64,000 nt of DNA from Erwinia sp. E_sp_B01_1 (GCF_036865545.1 NZ_CP142208.1:1054001-1118000), one strand, 5' to 3'. Numbered from the stretch's first letter, positions 33,994 through 43,339 are shown. Notes: generated from the sequence alone by a model not told the origin. Made by a program: numbers and translations.

Positions 33994-34634
33994 TGAAAAA
34001 GATCTTAGCTATCGTTGCGGTACTCGCCACCGTGGCCCTGACCGGGTGTGCCAAAAAGCCTTACGACTATTCGGCGTTCCGTGAAAGCAAACCGGCCTCT
34101 ATTCTGGTCTTGCCAGCAGACAATCACAGCACGGATATCAATGCGGCCCACAGCTTTACTTCCCTGGTGACCCAACCGCTGGCGGAATCTGGCTATTACG
34201 TGTTCCCGGTTGCCGTGGTGGAAGAAACCTTCAACCAAAACGGGCTGACCAACGCTACGGATATCCGCAGCGTCAGCACCACTAAGCTTCGCAGCATTTT
34301 CAACGCTGATGCGGCGCTCTATATCGATATCACTGACTACGGAACCAAATTTATCCTTGTTGACAGCGTTACCCAGGTCAGCGCTACGGCTAAGCTGGTC
34401 GATCTACGCAGCGGTAAAGAGATCTGGAGTGGTAAAGCCAGTGCTGCGAACAACGAAAGTAATGGTAATCAGGGTGTGATTGGCATACTGGTTGCGGCAG
34501 CAGTGAAACATGTCATCAGCAACGTCAGTGATGAGTCACATAAGATTGCCCTTGTCACCAGCAATCGTTTACTGACGGCAAACACCAACGGCGGCATTCT
34601 GCCTGGCCCGCGTGCTAAAACAGCGAAACTTTAA
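33993..34634 (+). CDS. DUF799 (GNA1162-family) lipoprotein
   Basis: The 213-residue protein has a lipoprotein signal peptide with lipobox LTGC. The DUF799 domain includes PYDYSAFRESKPASILVLPADNHSTDINAAHSF, GYYVFPVAVVEETFNQNGLTNATDI, and DAALYIDITDYGTKFILVDSVTQVSATAKLVDLRSGKEIWSGKA. The family is typified by the meningococcal lipoprotein GNA1162, whose fold resembles a TolB-N-like periplasmic domain. The gene ends the three-gene operon, and a terminator follows at 34640. Confidence 0.85.
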   Translation: MKKILAIVAVLATVALTGCAKKPYDYSAFRESKPASILVLPADNHSTDINAAHSFTSLVTQPLAESGYYVFPVAVVEETFNQNGLTNATDIRSVSTTKLRSIFNADAALYIDITDYGTKFILVDSVTQVSATAKLVDLRSGKEIWSGKASAANNESNGNQGVIGILVAAAVKHVISNVSDESHKIALVTSNRLLTANTNGGILPGPRAKTAKL

Positions 34635-34729
34635 CTGACGGGGCGCCTTAATGGCGCCCGCTTTTTCGCCTGGCTCGCGAGCCAGACAGTGAAATTCTGA
34701 CTGGCCGGGGGCCTCAATGGTGCCCGCTT
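34625..34729. repeat. imperfect tandem duplication of a gene end plus terminator
   Basis: The 39-base segment 34625-34663, covering the DUF799 gene end and its terminator stem, recurs in degenerate form at 34691-34729. Both begin GAAA and end GCCCGCTT, with about 80 percent of positions alike. The second copy has lost the perfect stem. Confidence 0.65.
34640..34667 (+). terminator. Rho-independent terminator
   Basis: GGGCGCC-TTAAT-GGCGCCC at 34641-34659 is followed by five T residues, ending the CsgG-like operon. Confidence 0.85.
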
Positions 34730-37700
34730 CAGGCTGGAGGCGTCTCCAGTTTGCTGTAGCCCAGACCATTCACTTTCCTCACTTTAATCTGCACCGGGAT
34801 CCGCTCCTTCATCGCTTCCACATGGCTGATCACGCCAATCGTTTTGCCACTGGCGTTCAGGGCATCCAGGGCATCCAGAGCGCTGTCCAGCGTATCGGCA
34901 TCCAGCGTGCCAAACCCTTCATCCAGGAACAGCGATTCAATGCGGGTCTTGTGGCTGACCAGATCGGAAAGCGCCAGCGCCAGCGCGAGGCTGACCAGGA
35001 AACTTTCGCCGCCGGAAAGGGTGCGGGTATCACGCAGTGAATCGGCCTGCCAGGTATCCACGACCTGCAACTCCAGCGCTTCCTGTGATTTTCGTTGTAA
35101 CAGATAGCGCCCGTGTAGCCGGTTCAGCTGGTTATTGGCCAGCCAGACCAGATGATCCAGCGTCAGACCCTGAGCAAATTTACGGAATTTATCCCCCTCA
35201 CGTGAGCCTATAAGCTGATTCAGATAGCCCCAGTCTTCGACGTCCTGCTCGTTTTGGCCGATTTGCGCCAGCAACGCTTGCTGCTGCTGACGGCGCAGGG
35301 CATCGCTGGTCAGTTGCTGCCGCGTTTCTCCCTGCTGGCGGGCGTTTTCTCTTAGCCGATCTGAAAGCGAAGCAACAACCTCCGCTAATCCCTGCGTTTC
35401 TTCCGGCAGGTCTTCCGGCTTTTGCTGCTGATGACTCTCCAGCGTCTTCCGGGCCTGCTGCAGGAGCACCGCCGTTTGCTGGCGGCGCTGTTCATGCTGT
35501 TTTTGCAGCAGCCTGAGTCGCTGCGTCTGTTCTTCATCCAGCAGGGCGGTGGTAAAGGCCTCTTCATCCCTGAAGTGACTGGCCGCCAGCGCCTCGCTAA
35601 CCGCCTGCTGAGCCTGTTCAAGGCGCAGGATTAGCGCATCTGACTGCTCAGATAGTGAGTTATGCTGTCCGGTCAGTGTATTTAACTGGCTTTGCCCCGC
35701 CTGCCACTGCTGCTGGCAGGTCTGACACCGGTCACTATGCTGCTGTGACTGGGCACGAAGCTGTTGCTGTACCCCGGCTGTGTGCCGATCGCCAAACAAC
35801 GACTGACGACGCTGTTTCAACTCCGCCAGCGAATCCTGTTCAGCTTTAAGGCGCTGTTCCAGGCTGTTAACACGGGTTTGCTCGCTGGTTATTTCGTGGT
35901 TCAGCGCCTGCTGTTGGGTTGCCAGAGCGGTGAGTTGTGGCAGTAAGTCAGTTAGCGCCTGCTCCGCTTTCTCCCATTGTTGCCACTCGCTTTCCCGGCT
36001 GGCGAGCCAGCTTTCATGTTCACCCTGTTGCGGCGGTATCAGGCCCGATTCGGCCAGTGAAGTGCGCAGCGATTCGCGTTGTTGCTCTACGGCCTGTTGC
36101 TCCTGCGCCAGCAGCTTTTCCTGCTCTTCACTGGCCTGAAGGGCAGCCTGACGTTGCTGGCCTGCCAGCTGTTGCTGCTGCTGCAGGGCAACAAGTTCGT
36201 TCTGCCGCTGGCTCAGCGTATCTTTATGCTGCTGTAGCAGGCGGGCGCTTTGTTGCAGGCTGAGCAATTGAGCCTGCAGAGCGGTTTCCATCTGCTCCTG
36301 TTCAGCCAGCCACGCCTGAGTTAGCTGGGTATCTTCTGGCATCAGTGCGATCGCCAGGGTTTCCGCCGTTGCCAGCCACTGGCTGCGTAGCTGGGCTGCC
36401 TCACGCTGGAGTTCCTCCTGCGCCTGACAATCTTTCTCTGCCTGCGCCTGAAGATTTTTCAGCTGTTCGCGCCTGGCGGTGCCCAGATCTTTAAGTTTCT
36501 CAACCTCGTTTCTCAGCACCAGCAGGCGTTGCTGGTTTTCTGAAGGTTCCAGCGCCTGATAATCAGCAATGGCGGGGTGTTCGCAGGAGCCGCAGAGCGG
36601 GCAGGGATCGCCAGCTTTAAGTTGGGCACGATGCTGTTCCAGTCCGGCAATCCGCTGTTCAAGCTCGCAGCGTTTTTCCAGATCCTGTTGATGCTGATAC
36701 TTCTCTTTCCAGCTGGCGCGTAATGTCTCCAGCTGCTGTTCAGTTTCCTGCTGCTGTTTCTGCCCCTGCTGCTGCGCGGCCTGTTGCCGTTCAGCGCGGA
36801 TCTGCAACTGGTGCCACTGTGATGAGAGCAGAGCCAGCTTTTGCCGGTGTGGGCGGTGCTGGCTCAGTTGGGTCAGTGAAGCCTGTAGCTGCTGTTCAGA
36901 GTGCTGCTGCAGATGCTGAGCGAGACCTTTCTCCGCTTCCGTGCAGAGCCTCTGCGCCTCATCCAGCAGCGCCTGCTGTGGCCGGGCCTGCTGTTCAAGC
37001 TGGCTGAGCTGTTGCGTCAGTTGCTCAACGCTGTTTCTCTGTTCCCCGGCGCGGGTTTTTCGGGCGCTCAGTGCCCGCTCGTTTTGCTGCTGCTGTTCAA
37101 AGCGCATGCGCCATAAGGGCAGGGATTCGCCCCAGCGAGCCACATGAGGATTATCCTGTTGCCATTCTCTGTGCCGCTGTTGTTCTGTCTGCTTGCTGGC
37201 CTGCAACTGCTGATTCTCATGCAGGGATTGCTGACGGCTATGCAACGAATGTTGGTACTCACTCACTTCTTTAGCCAGCTGCGCATTCTGCTGCGTCAGC
37301 GAAGTAATACGGTTATCCAGCGGCAGCACCGTCTCAGTAATCAGCATCTCCTGCTGCTGGCGATGGGATTCATGTTGCTGTCGGGCATCTTCAGCGGCTT
37401 TGAGCTGCTGAGTGATTTCATCAAGCGCCTGTCCGGTAGCGGATTTTTTCTGTGTAAGTTGCAGAAGCTGCGTTTTCAGCTGCTGCAAATCCTGCTGATA
37501 CTGGTTGCGCTGTTGCCAGACCGGACGCAGTTTTTCCGCCGGTTCCGCCAGCGTCAGGCGCTCCAGTTGTGGCTGGTCCTTTTGCCAGGCCGTTTCTGCC
37601 TGCTGATAATCCGCTTCGGCGGCAGTAACAGCCTGCGAGGCCAGCTGATGCTGCTGCTGCCAGTGCAGTAAAACTTGCTGGCGCTGATGGCGTGAAGTAA

Positions 37701-38403
37701 GTGCCTGCTCTTCTTCTGTCAGCTGCTCCAGCTGGGCTGTAAGCTGCTGAAGCTGCCCGCTTTCCAGCAACGCCATTCCGCCTGCCTGGGCGCGCAACGT
37801 GTCCAGCGCCACTTTGGCATTTTTATGGCGTTCAAAGACGTTGGCGGAAAGTCGCCCGTAAATTTCCGTGCCGGTTAACTCTTCCAGCAACTCGGCACGG
37901 CTGTTGGCATCGGCATTCAGGAAAGCGGCAAACTGCCCCTGCGACAGCATCATGGATTTAGTAAAGCGTTCGAAATCCAGGCCGGTCAGGGTGGTCAGCA
38001 TATCCAGCTTGTCCTTGACCTTGTCCGCCACGATTTTATTGTCATCACAGCGCGCCAGCTCAACCCGTGGTGCCTGAAGATTGCCATCGGCGGCACCGCG
38101 GGCGCGGTTCTGGCTCCAGAAGGCACGCCAGGCGACGCCTTTTACTTCAAACTCCACTTCCGCCAGGCACTCCGAAGTGTCACGCGTCATCAGATCGTTC
38201 TGCGACTGCGAGAGTTTCCCCAGCCGCGATGTTTCATGGTAAAGCGCCAGACAGATAGCATCCAGCAGGGTGGTTTTCCCCGCGCCCGTTGGCCCGGTGA
38301 TGGCAAACAACCCGTTGCTGGCAAAAGGCTCAGCGGTAAAATCAATCTTCCATTCGCCCTTCAGCGAGTTAAGGTTTTTAAACCTCAGCGTCAGGATTTT
38401 CAT
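34729..38403 (-). CDS. sbcC: DNA double-strand break repair nuclease subunit SbcC
   Basis: The 1224-residue SMC/Rad50-type ATPase has Walker A at 37-44 (GPTGAGKT). Very long Gln-rich coiled coils flank a zinc hook near residue 600 ([10 protein letters not shown]). The C-terminal signature ([20 protein letters not shown]) and Walker B ([19 protein letters not shown]) are present. With SbcD it cleaves DNA hairpins and protein-blocked ends. It is longer than E. coli SbcC (1048) because of extended coiled coils. It overlaps sbcD by 4 bases. Confidence 0.95.
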   Translation of the reverse strand: MKILTLRFKNLNSLKGEWKIDFTAEPFASNGLFAITGPTGAGKTTLLDAICLALYHETSRLGKLSQSQNDLMTRDTSECLAEVEFEVKGVAWRAFWSQNRARGAADGNLQAPRVELARCDDNKIVADKVKDKLDMLTTLTGLDFERFTKSMMLSQGQFAAFLNADANSRAELLEELTGTEIYGRLSANVFERHKNAKVALDTLRAQAGGMALLESGQLQQLTAQLEQLTEEEQALTSRHQRQQVLLHWQQQHQLASQAVTAAEADYQQAETAWQKDQPQLERLTLAEPAEKLRPVWQQRNQYQQDLQQLKTQLLQLTQKKSATGQALDEITQQLKAAEDARQQHESHRQQQEMLITETVLPLDNRITSLTQQNAQLAKEVSEYQHSLHSRQQSLHENQQLQASKQTEQQRHREWQQDNPHVARWGESLPLWRMRFEQQQQNERALSARKTRAGEQRNSVEQLTQQLSQLEQQARPQQALLDEAQRLCTEAEKGLAQHLQQHSEQQLQASLTQLSQHRPHRQKLALLSSQWHQLQIRAERQQAAQQQGQKQQQETEQQLETLRASWKEKYQHQQDLEKRCELEQRIAGLEQHRAQLKAGDPCPLCGSCEHPAIADYQALEPSENQQRLLVLRNEVEKLKDLGTARREQLKNLQAQAEKDCQAQEELQREAAQLRSQWLATAETLAIALMPEDTQLTQAWLAEQEQMETALQAQLLSLQQSARLLQQHKDTLSQRQNELVALQQQQQLAGQQRQAALQASEEQEKLLAQEQQAVEQQRESLRTSLAESGLIPPQQGEHESWLASRESEWQQWEKAEQALTDLLPQLTALATQQQALNHEITSEQTRVNSLEQRLKAEQDSLAELKQRRQSLFGDRHTAGVQQQLRAQSQQHSDRCQTCQQQWQAGQSQLNTLTGQHNSLSEQSDALILRLEQAQQAVSEALAASHFRDEEAFTTALLDEEQTQRLRLLQKQHEQRRQQTAVLLQQARKTLESHQQQKPEDLPEETQGLAEVVASLSDRLRENARQQGETRQQLTSDALRRQQQQALLAQIGQNEQDVEDWGYLNQLIGSREGDKFRKFAQGLTLDHLVWLANNQLNRLHGRYLLQRKSQEALELQVVDTWQADSLRDTRTLSGGESFLVSLALALALSDLVSHKTRIESLFLDEGFGTLDADTLDSALDALDALNASGKTIGVISHVEAMKERIPVQIKVRKVNGLGYSKLETPPA

Positions 38404-39623
38404 GCTTGCGCCTCATCATCAATCTCTGCCAGCGTCAGGTTAAACAGTTCAGTGGCCCGGGCCTGCCTTTCCGGCTTTTCGTTCTCGACCAGCGCCAGGC
38501 GGCGACTGAAGACTTCCTGGGCGCTGAGCTCACTTAAGGTCTCATTATTGTGGCGATCTATAGCCTTTTCGCGCTGCTCCCGACTGCGGCGAAGCAGCAC
38601 CACTTCCACCGGCAGAGCCTGAGTCAGTTCCTGAATGCGTCGCTGCAGATCATTCAGCCATGACTGGGTGGAAATCTCGATATCCAGCCAGACCACTTTG
38701 CCATCATCACGGGCAGGGATAGCTGCGAGCTGCTGCTCAATCTCTTCCAGCGCCCCTTTGATCATCTGCATCGGCTGGAAAAGGGGGATCGCCAGCGGCT
38801 CAACCTGGATGAGCTTGCCATCGGCAAAATCCACCAGGAACACGCTTTTCTCTTTGCCCAGCTCGTCAAAACTCAGCGGGATGGGCGAACCGCTGTAGCG
38901 GATATGTTCCGTGCCACCGATACGTTGCGCACGATGAATATGCCCCAGTGCAATATAATCGGCTGGCGGAAATGCCTGCGCCGGGAAGGCGTCCAGCGTG
39001 CCAATATAAATATCCCGCACCGCATCGCTTTTGGTCACGCCGACGGTGGTCAGATGGCCGGTGGCGATAATGGGCAGCGTCAGGTTGAGTTTTTCCCGCA
39101 TCTCCCGCGCCGCCTGCCAGCAGCGCTGGTAATGCTGGGTTATGGCTGTCAGCAGGCTTTGCTGCTTGTCACGGCCAGACTGGCCAGCCTGGCTGGTGGT
39201 GATATCGCGGGGACGAAGAAAAGGGATAGCGCAGAGCAGCGCGCCGGGTTCTCCATCACGCTTATTCAGCAGCAGCACCTGCTGGCTGATATCATCACTG
39301 GCAGAGGCGATCACTCGGGTGTTCAGGCAGGCGAGCAGCTCACGGGATTCATTAAGCGTGGCTACTGAATCGTGGTTGCCACCGAGCACCACCAGCTGGC
39401 AGCCGGTCTGCTGGAGATTGACCACAAAACGGTTATACAACTCGCGCGCGTAACTGGGCGGGGATCCCGTATCGAAGATGTCACCCGCAACAATGATGGC
39501 ATCCACGTGATGTGCCACAGCCTGCTCCAGCAGCCAGTCTGTAAAAGCCTGATGCTCCGGCGCGCGGCTTTTTGTGTAGAAGAATTGGCCCAGATGCCAG
39601 TCGGAGGTATGAATAATTCGCAT
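38400..39623 (-). CDS. sbcD: exonuclease subunit SbcD (Mre11-type)
   Basis: The 407-residue metallophosphoesterase has all nuclease motifs: [45 protein letters not shown] and LGHIHRAQ. It is the nuclease partner of SbcC and needs manganese. The start at 39623 is divergent from phoB, as in E. coli. The C-terminal SbcC-binding part is present, and the protein has the family's usual length. Confidence 0.95.
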   Translation of the reverse strand: MRIIHTSDWHLGQFFYTKSRAPEHQAFTDWLLEQAVAHHVDAIIVAGDIFDTGSPPSYARELYNRFVVNLQQTGCQLVVLGGNHDSVATLNESRELLACLNTRVIASASDDISQQVLLLNKRDGEPGALLCAIPFLRPRDITTSQAGQSGRDKQQSLLTAITQHYQRCWQAAREMREKLNLTLPIIATGHLTTVGVTKSDAVRDIYIGTLDAFPAQAFPPADYIALGHIHRAQRIGGTEHIRYSGSPIPLSFDELGKEKSVFLVDFADGKLIQVEPLAIPLFQPMQMIKGALEEIEQQLAAIPARDDGKVVWLDIEISTQSWLNDLQRRIQELTQALPVEVVLLRRSREQREKAIDRHNNETLSELSAQEVFSRRLALVENEKPERQARATELFNLTLAEIDDEAQA

Positions 39624-39702
39624 GGGATCCCTTTAAGGCGCGAGGCAGAGTCGACGATTATAAACAGCACAGCGTAAAACCCCAGACCCAATCTCAGCGA
39701 CC

Positions 39703-39777
39703 CTTAATAAAACTGTTATGAAACCTCGGGACAGGCCGTGCTTTTTTCATAAAACTGTCATAAAACTGACGCATAAT
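39703..39777 (+). promoter_or_regulatory. Pho boxes and promoter of phoB
   Basis: Repeats of a CTGTCATAAAA type run through the region. Examples are TTTTCATAAAACTGTCAT (39744-39761), CTGTCATAAAACTGACGC (39755-39772), and a weaker copy at 39703-39720. CATAAT at 39772-39777 lies 10 bases after the 39744-39761 box, the usual spacing in PhoB-activated promoters. The layout closely matches the autoregulated phoB promoter of E. coli. Confidence 0.85.
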
Positions 39778-39823
39778 GACGCCGCAAATCCAGTGACATT
39801 CCGTCACAGTAGCAGGAGCAACA

Positions 39824-40513
39824 ATGGCAAAGCGCATTCTGGTAGTCGAAGATGAAGCCCCAATCCGTGAGATGTTGTGTTTCGTTCTGGAGCAAAATGA
39901 CTATCAACCCATAGAAGCGGAAGATTATGACAGTGCGGTCAATTTGCTTATCGAACCCTGGCCTGATTTGATCCTGCTTGACTGGATGCTGCCCGGCGGC
40001 TCAGGCATTCAGTTCATCAAGCATTTGAAGCGCGAAGCGATGACCCGTGAAATTCCGGTCATGATGCTGACCGCGCGTGGCGAAGAAGAAGATCGCGTCC
40101 GCGGGCTGGAAGTGGGCGCTGACGACTATATTACCAAGCCTTTCTCCCCTAAAGAGCTGGTGGCGCGTATCAAAGCCGTGATGCGCCGCATCTCTCCGAT
40201 GGCGGTGGAAGACGTTATCGAAATTCAGGGGCTGAGTCTTGATCCCTCCTCGCACCGGGTAATGTCGGATACCCAACCGCTGGAGATGGGCCCAACTGAA
40301 TATAAATTGCTGCACTTCTTTATGACTCACCCTGAACGTGTTTACAGCCGCGAGCAGTTGCTTAATCACGTATGGGGCACTAACGTGTACGTCGAAGATC
40401 GTACCGTTGACGTTCATATTCGCCGCCTGCGTAAGGCGCTGGAACTGACCGGGCACGATCGCATGGTGCAGACGGTTCGCGGAACAGGTTATCGTTTCTC
40501 TGCACGTTACTGA
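39824..40513 (+). CDS. phoB: phosphate regulon response regulator PhoB
   Basis: The 229-residue OmpR-class regulator has a receiver domain with acidic residues EDE at 9-11, phospho-acceptor D53 (LLDWMLPGG) and the conserved Lys ([10 protein letters not shown]). The winged-helix DNA-binding domain carries [32 protein letters not shown]. It activates Pho regulon promoters when phosphorylated by PhoR. Pho boxes upstream indicate autoregulation. phoR follows after 23 bases. Confidence 0.97.
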   Translation: MAKRILVVEDEAPIREMLCFVLEQNDYQPIEAEDYDSAVNLLIEPWPDLILLDWMLPGGSGIQFIKHLKREAMTREIPVMMLTARGEEEDRVRGLEVGADDYITKPFSPKELVARIKAVMRRISPMAVEDVIEIQGLSLDPSSHRVMSDTQPLEMGPTEYKLLHFFMTHPERVYSREQLLNHVWGTNVYVEDRTVDVHIRRLRKALELTGHDRMVQTVRGTGYRFSARY

Positions 40514-40536
40514 TCGTTCGCACTGGAGTCTTTACC

Positions 40537-41850
40537 GTGTTGGAACGCCTCTCCTGGAAGAGATTGTTGTTTGAGCTGATACTTGCCTCACTGCCAGCCC
40601 TGATCCTGGGGCTTCTGGTGGGCTATCTGCCCTGGCTCCTGCTGGTTTCCGTGCTGGCCGTTTTGGGCTGGCATTTCGCTAACTTACTCCGTTTATCCCA
40701 CTGGCTGTGGATTGACCGCAGCATGACGCCTCCGGCCGGGCGTGGTAGCTGGGAGCCGCTGTTTTATGGCCTGTATCAGATGCAGGCGAGAAATCGCCGC
40801 CGTCGGCGTGAGCTGGGGCATCTGATCAAGCGATTTCGCAGTGGCGCAGAATCCTTACCCGATGCCGTTGTGCTGACCACGGAAGAGGGCACCATTTTCT
40901 GGTGTAATGGCCTCGCCCAGCAGATGCTTGGGCTGCGCTGGCCGGAAGATAACGGACAGAACATCCTTAACCTGCTGCGCTATCCCGAATTTACCCGCTA
41001 CTTACGTCAGCGCGACTTTTCACGGCCACTGACGCTGGTGCTTAACAGCCATCGTCATCTGGAATTTCGCGTGATGCCCTATTCAGAAGGGCAGTGGCTG
41101 CTGGTGGCCAGGGATGTCACGCAGATGCACCAGCTGGAAGGCGCCCGCCGTAACTTCTTCGCCAACGTCAGCCATGAATTACGCACGCCGTTGACGGTGC
41201 TGCAGGGCTATCTGGAGATGATGAACGACTCGGTCATGGAGGGGCCACTGCGTGATAAAGCGCTGCATACCATGCAGGAACAGACCCGCCGGATGGATGG
41301 GCTGGTGAAGCAGTTGCTGACGCTCTCCCGTATTGAAGCAGCGCCTGCGCTGGATCTTCAGGAAAAAGTGGATGTTCCGATGATGCTGAGGGTATTGCAA
41401 CGGGAGGCAGAAACCCTGAGCCAGGGCAGGCACGACATCCACTTCACCACCGAGCCGGGTTTGCAGGTGTATGGCAACGATGAGCAGCTTCGCAGTGCCA
41501 TCTCCAATCTGGTGTATAACTCGGTCAATCACACGCCACCGGGCACCCGCATTGATATCAGCTGGCAGAAAACCCCGCTTGGAGCGCAGTTCAGGGTAAA
41601 AGATAACGGGCCAGGCATTGCCGCAGAGCATATTCCGCGCCTGACCGAGCGCTTCTATCGCGTGGACAAAGCCCGCTCGCGCCAGACGGGCGGAAGTGGG
41701 CTGGGACTGGCCATTGTGAAGCATGCGCTGAGCCACCATAACACCCGGCTTGATATCACCAGCCGGCCTGGTGTGGAAACCTGTTTCAGCTTCTCTTTAC
41801 CGTCGAGGTTGATTGTCAGCGGTGAATTGTCTCAAAATGCGGTTCGCTGA
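40537..41850 (+). CDS. phoR: phosphate regulon sensor histidine kinase PhoR
   Basis: The 437-residue kinase has a GTG start ([11 protein letters not shown]). Two closely spaced N-terminal membrane helices carry no real periplasmic loop. A PAS domain follows ([37 protein letters not shown]). The H-box is [14 protein letters not shown], followed by the N-box ([13 protein letters not shown]) and the G boxes ([21 protein letters not shown]). It senses phosphate status through the Pst complex and PhoU. Length and sequence match E. coli PhoR closely. Confidence 0.96.
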   Translation: MLERLSWKRLLFELILASLPALILGLLVGYLPWLLLVSVLAVLGWHFANLLRLSHWLWIDRSMTPPAGRGSWEPLFYGLYQMQARNRRRRRELGHLIKRFRSGAESLPDAVVLTTEEGTIFWCNGLAQQMLGLRWPEDNGQNILNLLRYPEFTRYLRQRDFSRPLTLVLNSHRHLEFRVMPYSEGQWLLVARDVTQMHQLEGARRNFFANVSHELRTPLTVLQGYLEMMNDSVMEGPLRDKALHTMQEQTRRMDGLVKQLLTLSRIEAAPALDLQEKVDVPMMLRVLQREAETLSQGRHDIHFTTEPGLQVYGNDEQLRSAISNLVYNSVNHTPPGTRIDISWQKTPLGAQFRVKDNGPGIAAEHIPRLTERFYRVDKARSRQTGGSGLGLAIVKHALSHHNTRLDITSRPGVETCFSFSLPSRLIVSGELSQNAVR

Positions 41851-41868
41851 CCGAACCGGATACCCGAG

Positions 41869-42795
41869 ATGAAAAAGCTGTTTCTGATTGCCCTGGCCTG
41901 TTTCAGCCTGATGGCTCACGCCAAAGAGGGCATGCTGGCCGGCAACCTGACCAGCGTGGGCTCAGATACGCTGGGAACGTTGATGACGTTATGGGGAGAG
42001 AGTTTTAACCGGCAATATCCTGGCGTGAATGTGCAGGTGCAGGCCGCCGGTTCCTCTACTGCGCCAACTGCGCTGGCTGCGGGTGCTGCTCAGGTGGGCG
42101 CGATGAGCCGCCCGATGCAGGCAGTGGAACGGCAACTTTTTGAAGCGAGCTACGGTTACCCACCGCTGGCAGTGCCGGTAGCGATGGATGCGCTGGTGGT
42201 GGTGGTGAATCAGGATAACCCGCTGCAGAAGCTGGATACCCGGCAACTCGATGCGATCTTCTCTGTGACCCGGCGTTGTGGAGCCCTTGCAGATGTCCGA
42301 AGCTGGGGAGATTTACAGCTCAAAGAACCCGGCTGGGCCGCACGTCCGATACAGCGGTTTGGCCGCAATTCGGCTTCGGGTACCTGGGGGTTTTTCAAAC
42401 AGCAGGCGTTGTGTAACGGGGATTTTCGTAATGATGTGGGCGAATATCCCGGTTCAGCAGCGGTAGTTCAGGCGGTGGCCGGCACACTCAATGCTATTGG
42501 CTATGCCAGCATGGGGATCCACCTCAGCGGCGTGAAAACGCTGCCCGTTTCCCTGGCGGATGGTGAGGTCATTCCACCCGATCCCGACAATATCCGCAGC
42601 GGCCGCTATCCCTATTCCCGCCTTTTGTACCTGTATGTCAACAAAACGCCAGGCAAGCCGCTGGAGCCGCTGACCGCCGCGTTTCTTCATCATGTTTTAT
42701 CCGTTCAGGGACAGGCGCAGGTGACACAGGCAGGCTATCTTCCCTTATCTGAAAAGCAGGTTAATCAGGCCCGGGAGCTGATCGGAGCCAGATAA
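41869..42795 (+). CDS. PstS-like phosphate ABC substrate-binding protein
   Basis: The 308-residue periplasmic protein has a signal peptide (MKKLFLIALACFSLMAHA). Its PBP-like phosphate-binding fold includes GNLTSVGSDTLGTLMTLWGESF, AAGSSTAPTALAAGAAQVGAMSRPM, and RFGRNSASGTWGFFKQQALC. It starts 18 bases after phoR, so it is almost certainly cotranscribed with phoBR and under PhoB control. E. coli lacks a gene here. It might be a dedicated sensor input or an extra scavenging receptor; no permease genes accompany it. Confidence 0.85.
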   Translation: MKKLFLIALACFSLMAHAKEGMLAGNLTSVGSDTLGTLMTLWGESFNRQYPGVNVQVQAAGSSTAPTALAAGAAQVGAMSRPMQAVERQLFEASYGYPPLAVPVAMDALVVVVNQDNPLQKLDTRQLDAIFSVTRRCGALADVRSWGDLQLKEPGWAARPIQRFGRNSASGTWGFFKQQALCNGDFRNDVGEYPGSAAVVQAVAGTLNAIGYASMGIHLSGVKTLPVSLADGEVIPPDPDNIRSGRYPYSRLLYLYVNKTPGKPLEPLTAAFLHHVLSVQGQAQVTQAGYLPLSEKQVNQARELIGAR

Positions 42796-42837
42796 GCGGC
42801 AGAACTCAGGACATAAACGCACAGAAGTTTCAGACGT

Positions 42838-42868
42838 AAAAAAGCCCGACATCACATCGGGCTTTTTT
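42838..42868. terminator. bidirectional terminator for the pstS-like gene and the antisense-type small RNA
   Basis: GCCCGA-N7-TCGGGC at 42844-42862 is flanked by six A residues (42838-42843) and six T residues (42863-42868). It can end the plus-strand pstS-like transcript and the minus-strand small RNA. Confidence 0.85.
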
Positions 42869-42922
42869 CATTCCGGTAGCAGTTGGTGCTGCGACGGAAC
42901 GTGCTGCTTGCATCTGTTCACG
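42838..42922 (-). ncRNA. istR: IstR-1-like antitoxin small RNA
   Basis: The predicted RNA of about 85 nt starts near 42922 and ends at the terminator 42838-42868. A strong promoter precedes it on the minus strand: -35 TTGACG (42956-42951), 16-base spacer, -10 TAAAAT (42934-42929). The 5' end (42921-42901) is complementary to 43118-43138 in the TisB-like toxin leader over 21 positions, with 20 Watson-Crick pairs and one G-U. E. coli IstR-1 is likewise divergent from tisB, constitutive, and pairs over 21 nt. No transcript evidence is available. Confidence 0.75.
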
Positions 42923-42928
42923 GGATCG

Positions 42929-42956
42929 ATTTTATCACGGATTGTGTTACCGTCAA
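42929..42956 (-). promoter_or_regulatory. constitutive-type promoter of the IstR-like RNA
   Basis: TTGACG and TAAAAT on the minus strand are separated by 16 bases. The expected start, seven bases downstream, coincides with the first base of the segment complementary to the toxin leader. Confidence 0.7.
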
Positions 42957-43001
42957 GAGATCACAAAACAGACGATTCCTGCTTCATTAGTGGTCAAACT
43001 A

Positions 43002-43017
43002 CTGTTAATATATACAG
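43002..43017. promoter_or_regulatory. LexA (SOS) box of the TisB-like toxin gene
   Basis: CTGT-TAATATAT-ACAG matches the LexA consensus CTGT-N8-ACAG perfectly with an AT-rich core. It lies between the divergent small RNA and the toxin leader, as in the E. coli istR/tisAB region. It would repress the toxin until DNA damage. Confidence 0.85.
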
Positions 43018-43081
43018 GTGTTCGGATATTCCGGGGTGGCCCTAGCAGTTGTCACACTGCATCAGAATTTCGCCCGGCAGG

Positions 43082-43211
43082 AAACAGGTGGTGCTGTCCT
43101 GTTTGCCTCCACCCTGAGTGCTGCTTGTATCTGTTCACATTGATGCGCGCGGTGAGGGTTGAACCTGAAGGCATAAGCTGCGTGCGGCACTCTCCTTGCA
43201 GGAGAAATGCC
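43082..43211 (+). promoter_or_regulatory. structured toxin mRNA leader with antisense target and sequestered ribosome site
   Basis: Three elements are visible in order. A hairpin AAACAGG-N9-CCTGTTT occupies 43082-43104. The small-RNA target lies at 43118-43138. A second hairpin pairs TCTCC (43191-43195) with GGAGA (43201-43205), extended by GGCA/TGCC (43186-43189 with 43208-43211). The second hairpin buries the toxin Shine-Dalgarno. In E. coli, tisB translation needs an upstream standby site because its own start region is structured, and IstR-1 blocks that site. Confidence 0.65.
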
Positions 43212-43214
43212 ACA

Positions 43215-43304
43215 GTGATTATTCTCGCTATCATCCTGATAGTTCTGAAGATAATGCATGTGATGTTGCAGATTCTCGAAATAATCCTTGCGAAACGCAA
43301 GTGA
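43215..43304 (+). CDS. tisB: TisB-like type I toxin, 29-residue membrane peptide
   Basis: A GTG-started frame encodes 29 residues, the same length as E. coli TisB. Aligned without gaps it shares K12, L18, Q19, L21, an acidic residue at 22, L25 and K29, within an amphipathic hydrophobic helix (it begins MIILAIILIVLK). TisB inserts in the inner membrane, collapses the proton motive force and promotes persistence during SOS. AGGAGA lies 9 bases upstream. The LexA box, the complementary small RNA and the terminator at 43340-43370 support the call. A longer upstream extension of the frame crosses the LexA box and is not credible. Confidence 0.78.
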   Translation: MIILAIILIVLKIMHVMLQILEIILAKRK

Positions 43305-43339
43305 GTGAAAGCCGTTCTGGCTGACACAACTGGATCAAA

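Noticed and set aside
36723-37671. Several open frames on the plus strand inside sbcC
   Set aside because: They are shadows of the Gln/Leu-rich coiled-coil coding sequence, whose codon bias leaves other frames open.
42942-43304. A 120-codon plus-strand open frame covering the intergenic region
   Set aside because: Its first part crosses the small-RNA promoter and the LexA box and has no gene-like composition. Only its last 29 codons, with their own ribosome site, look coding, and those are reported as the TisB-like peptide.
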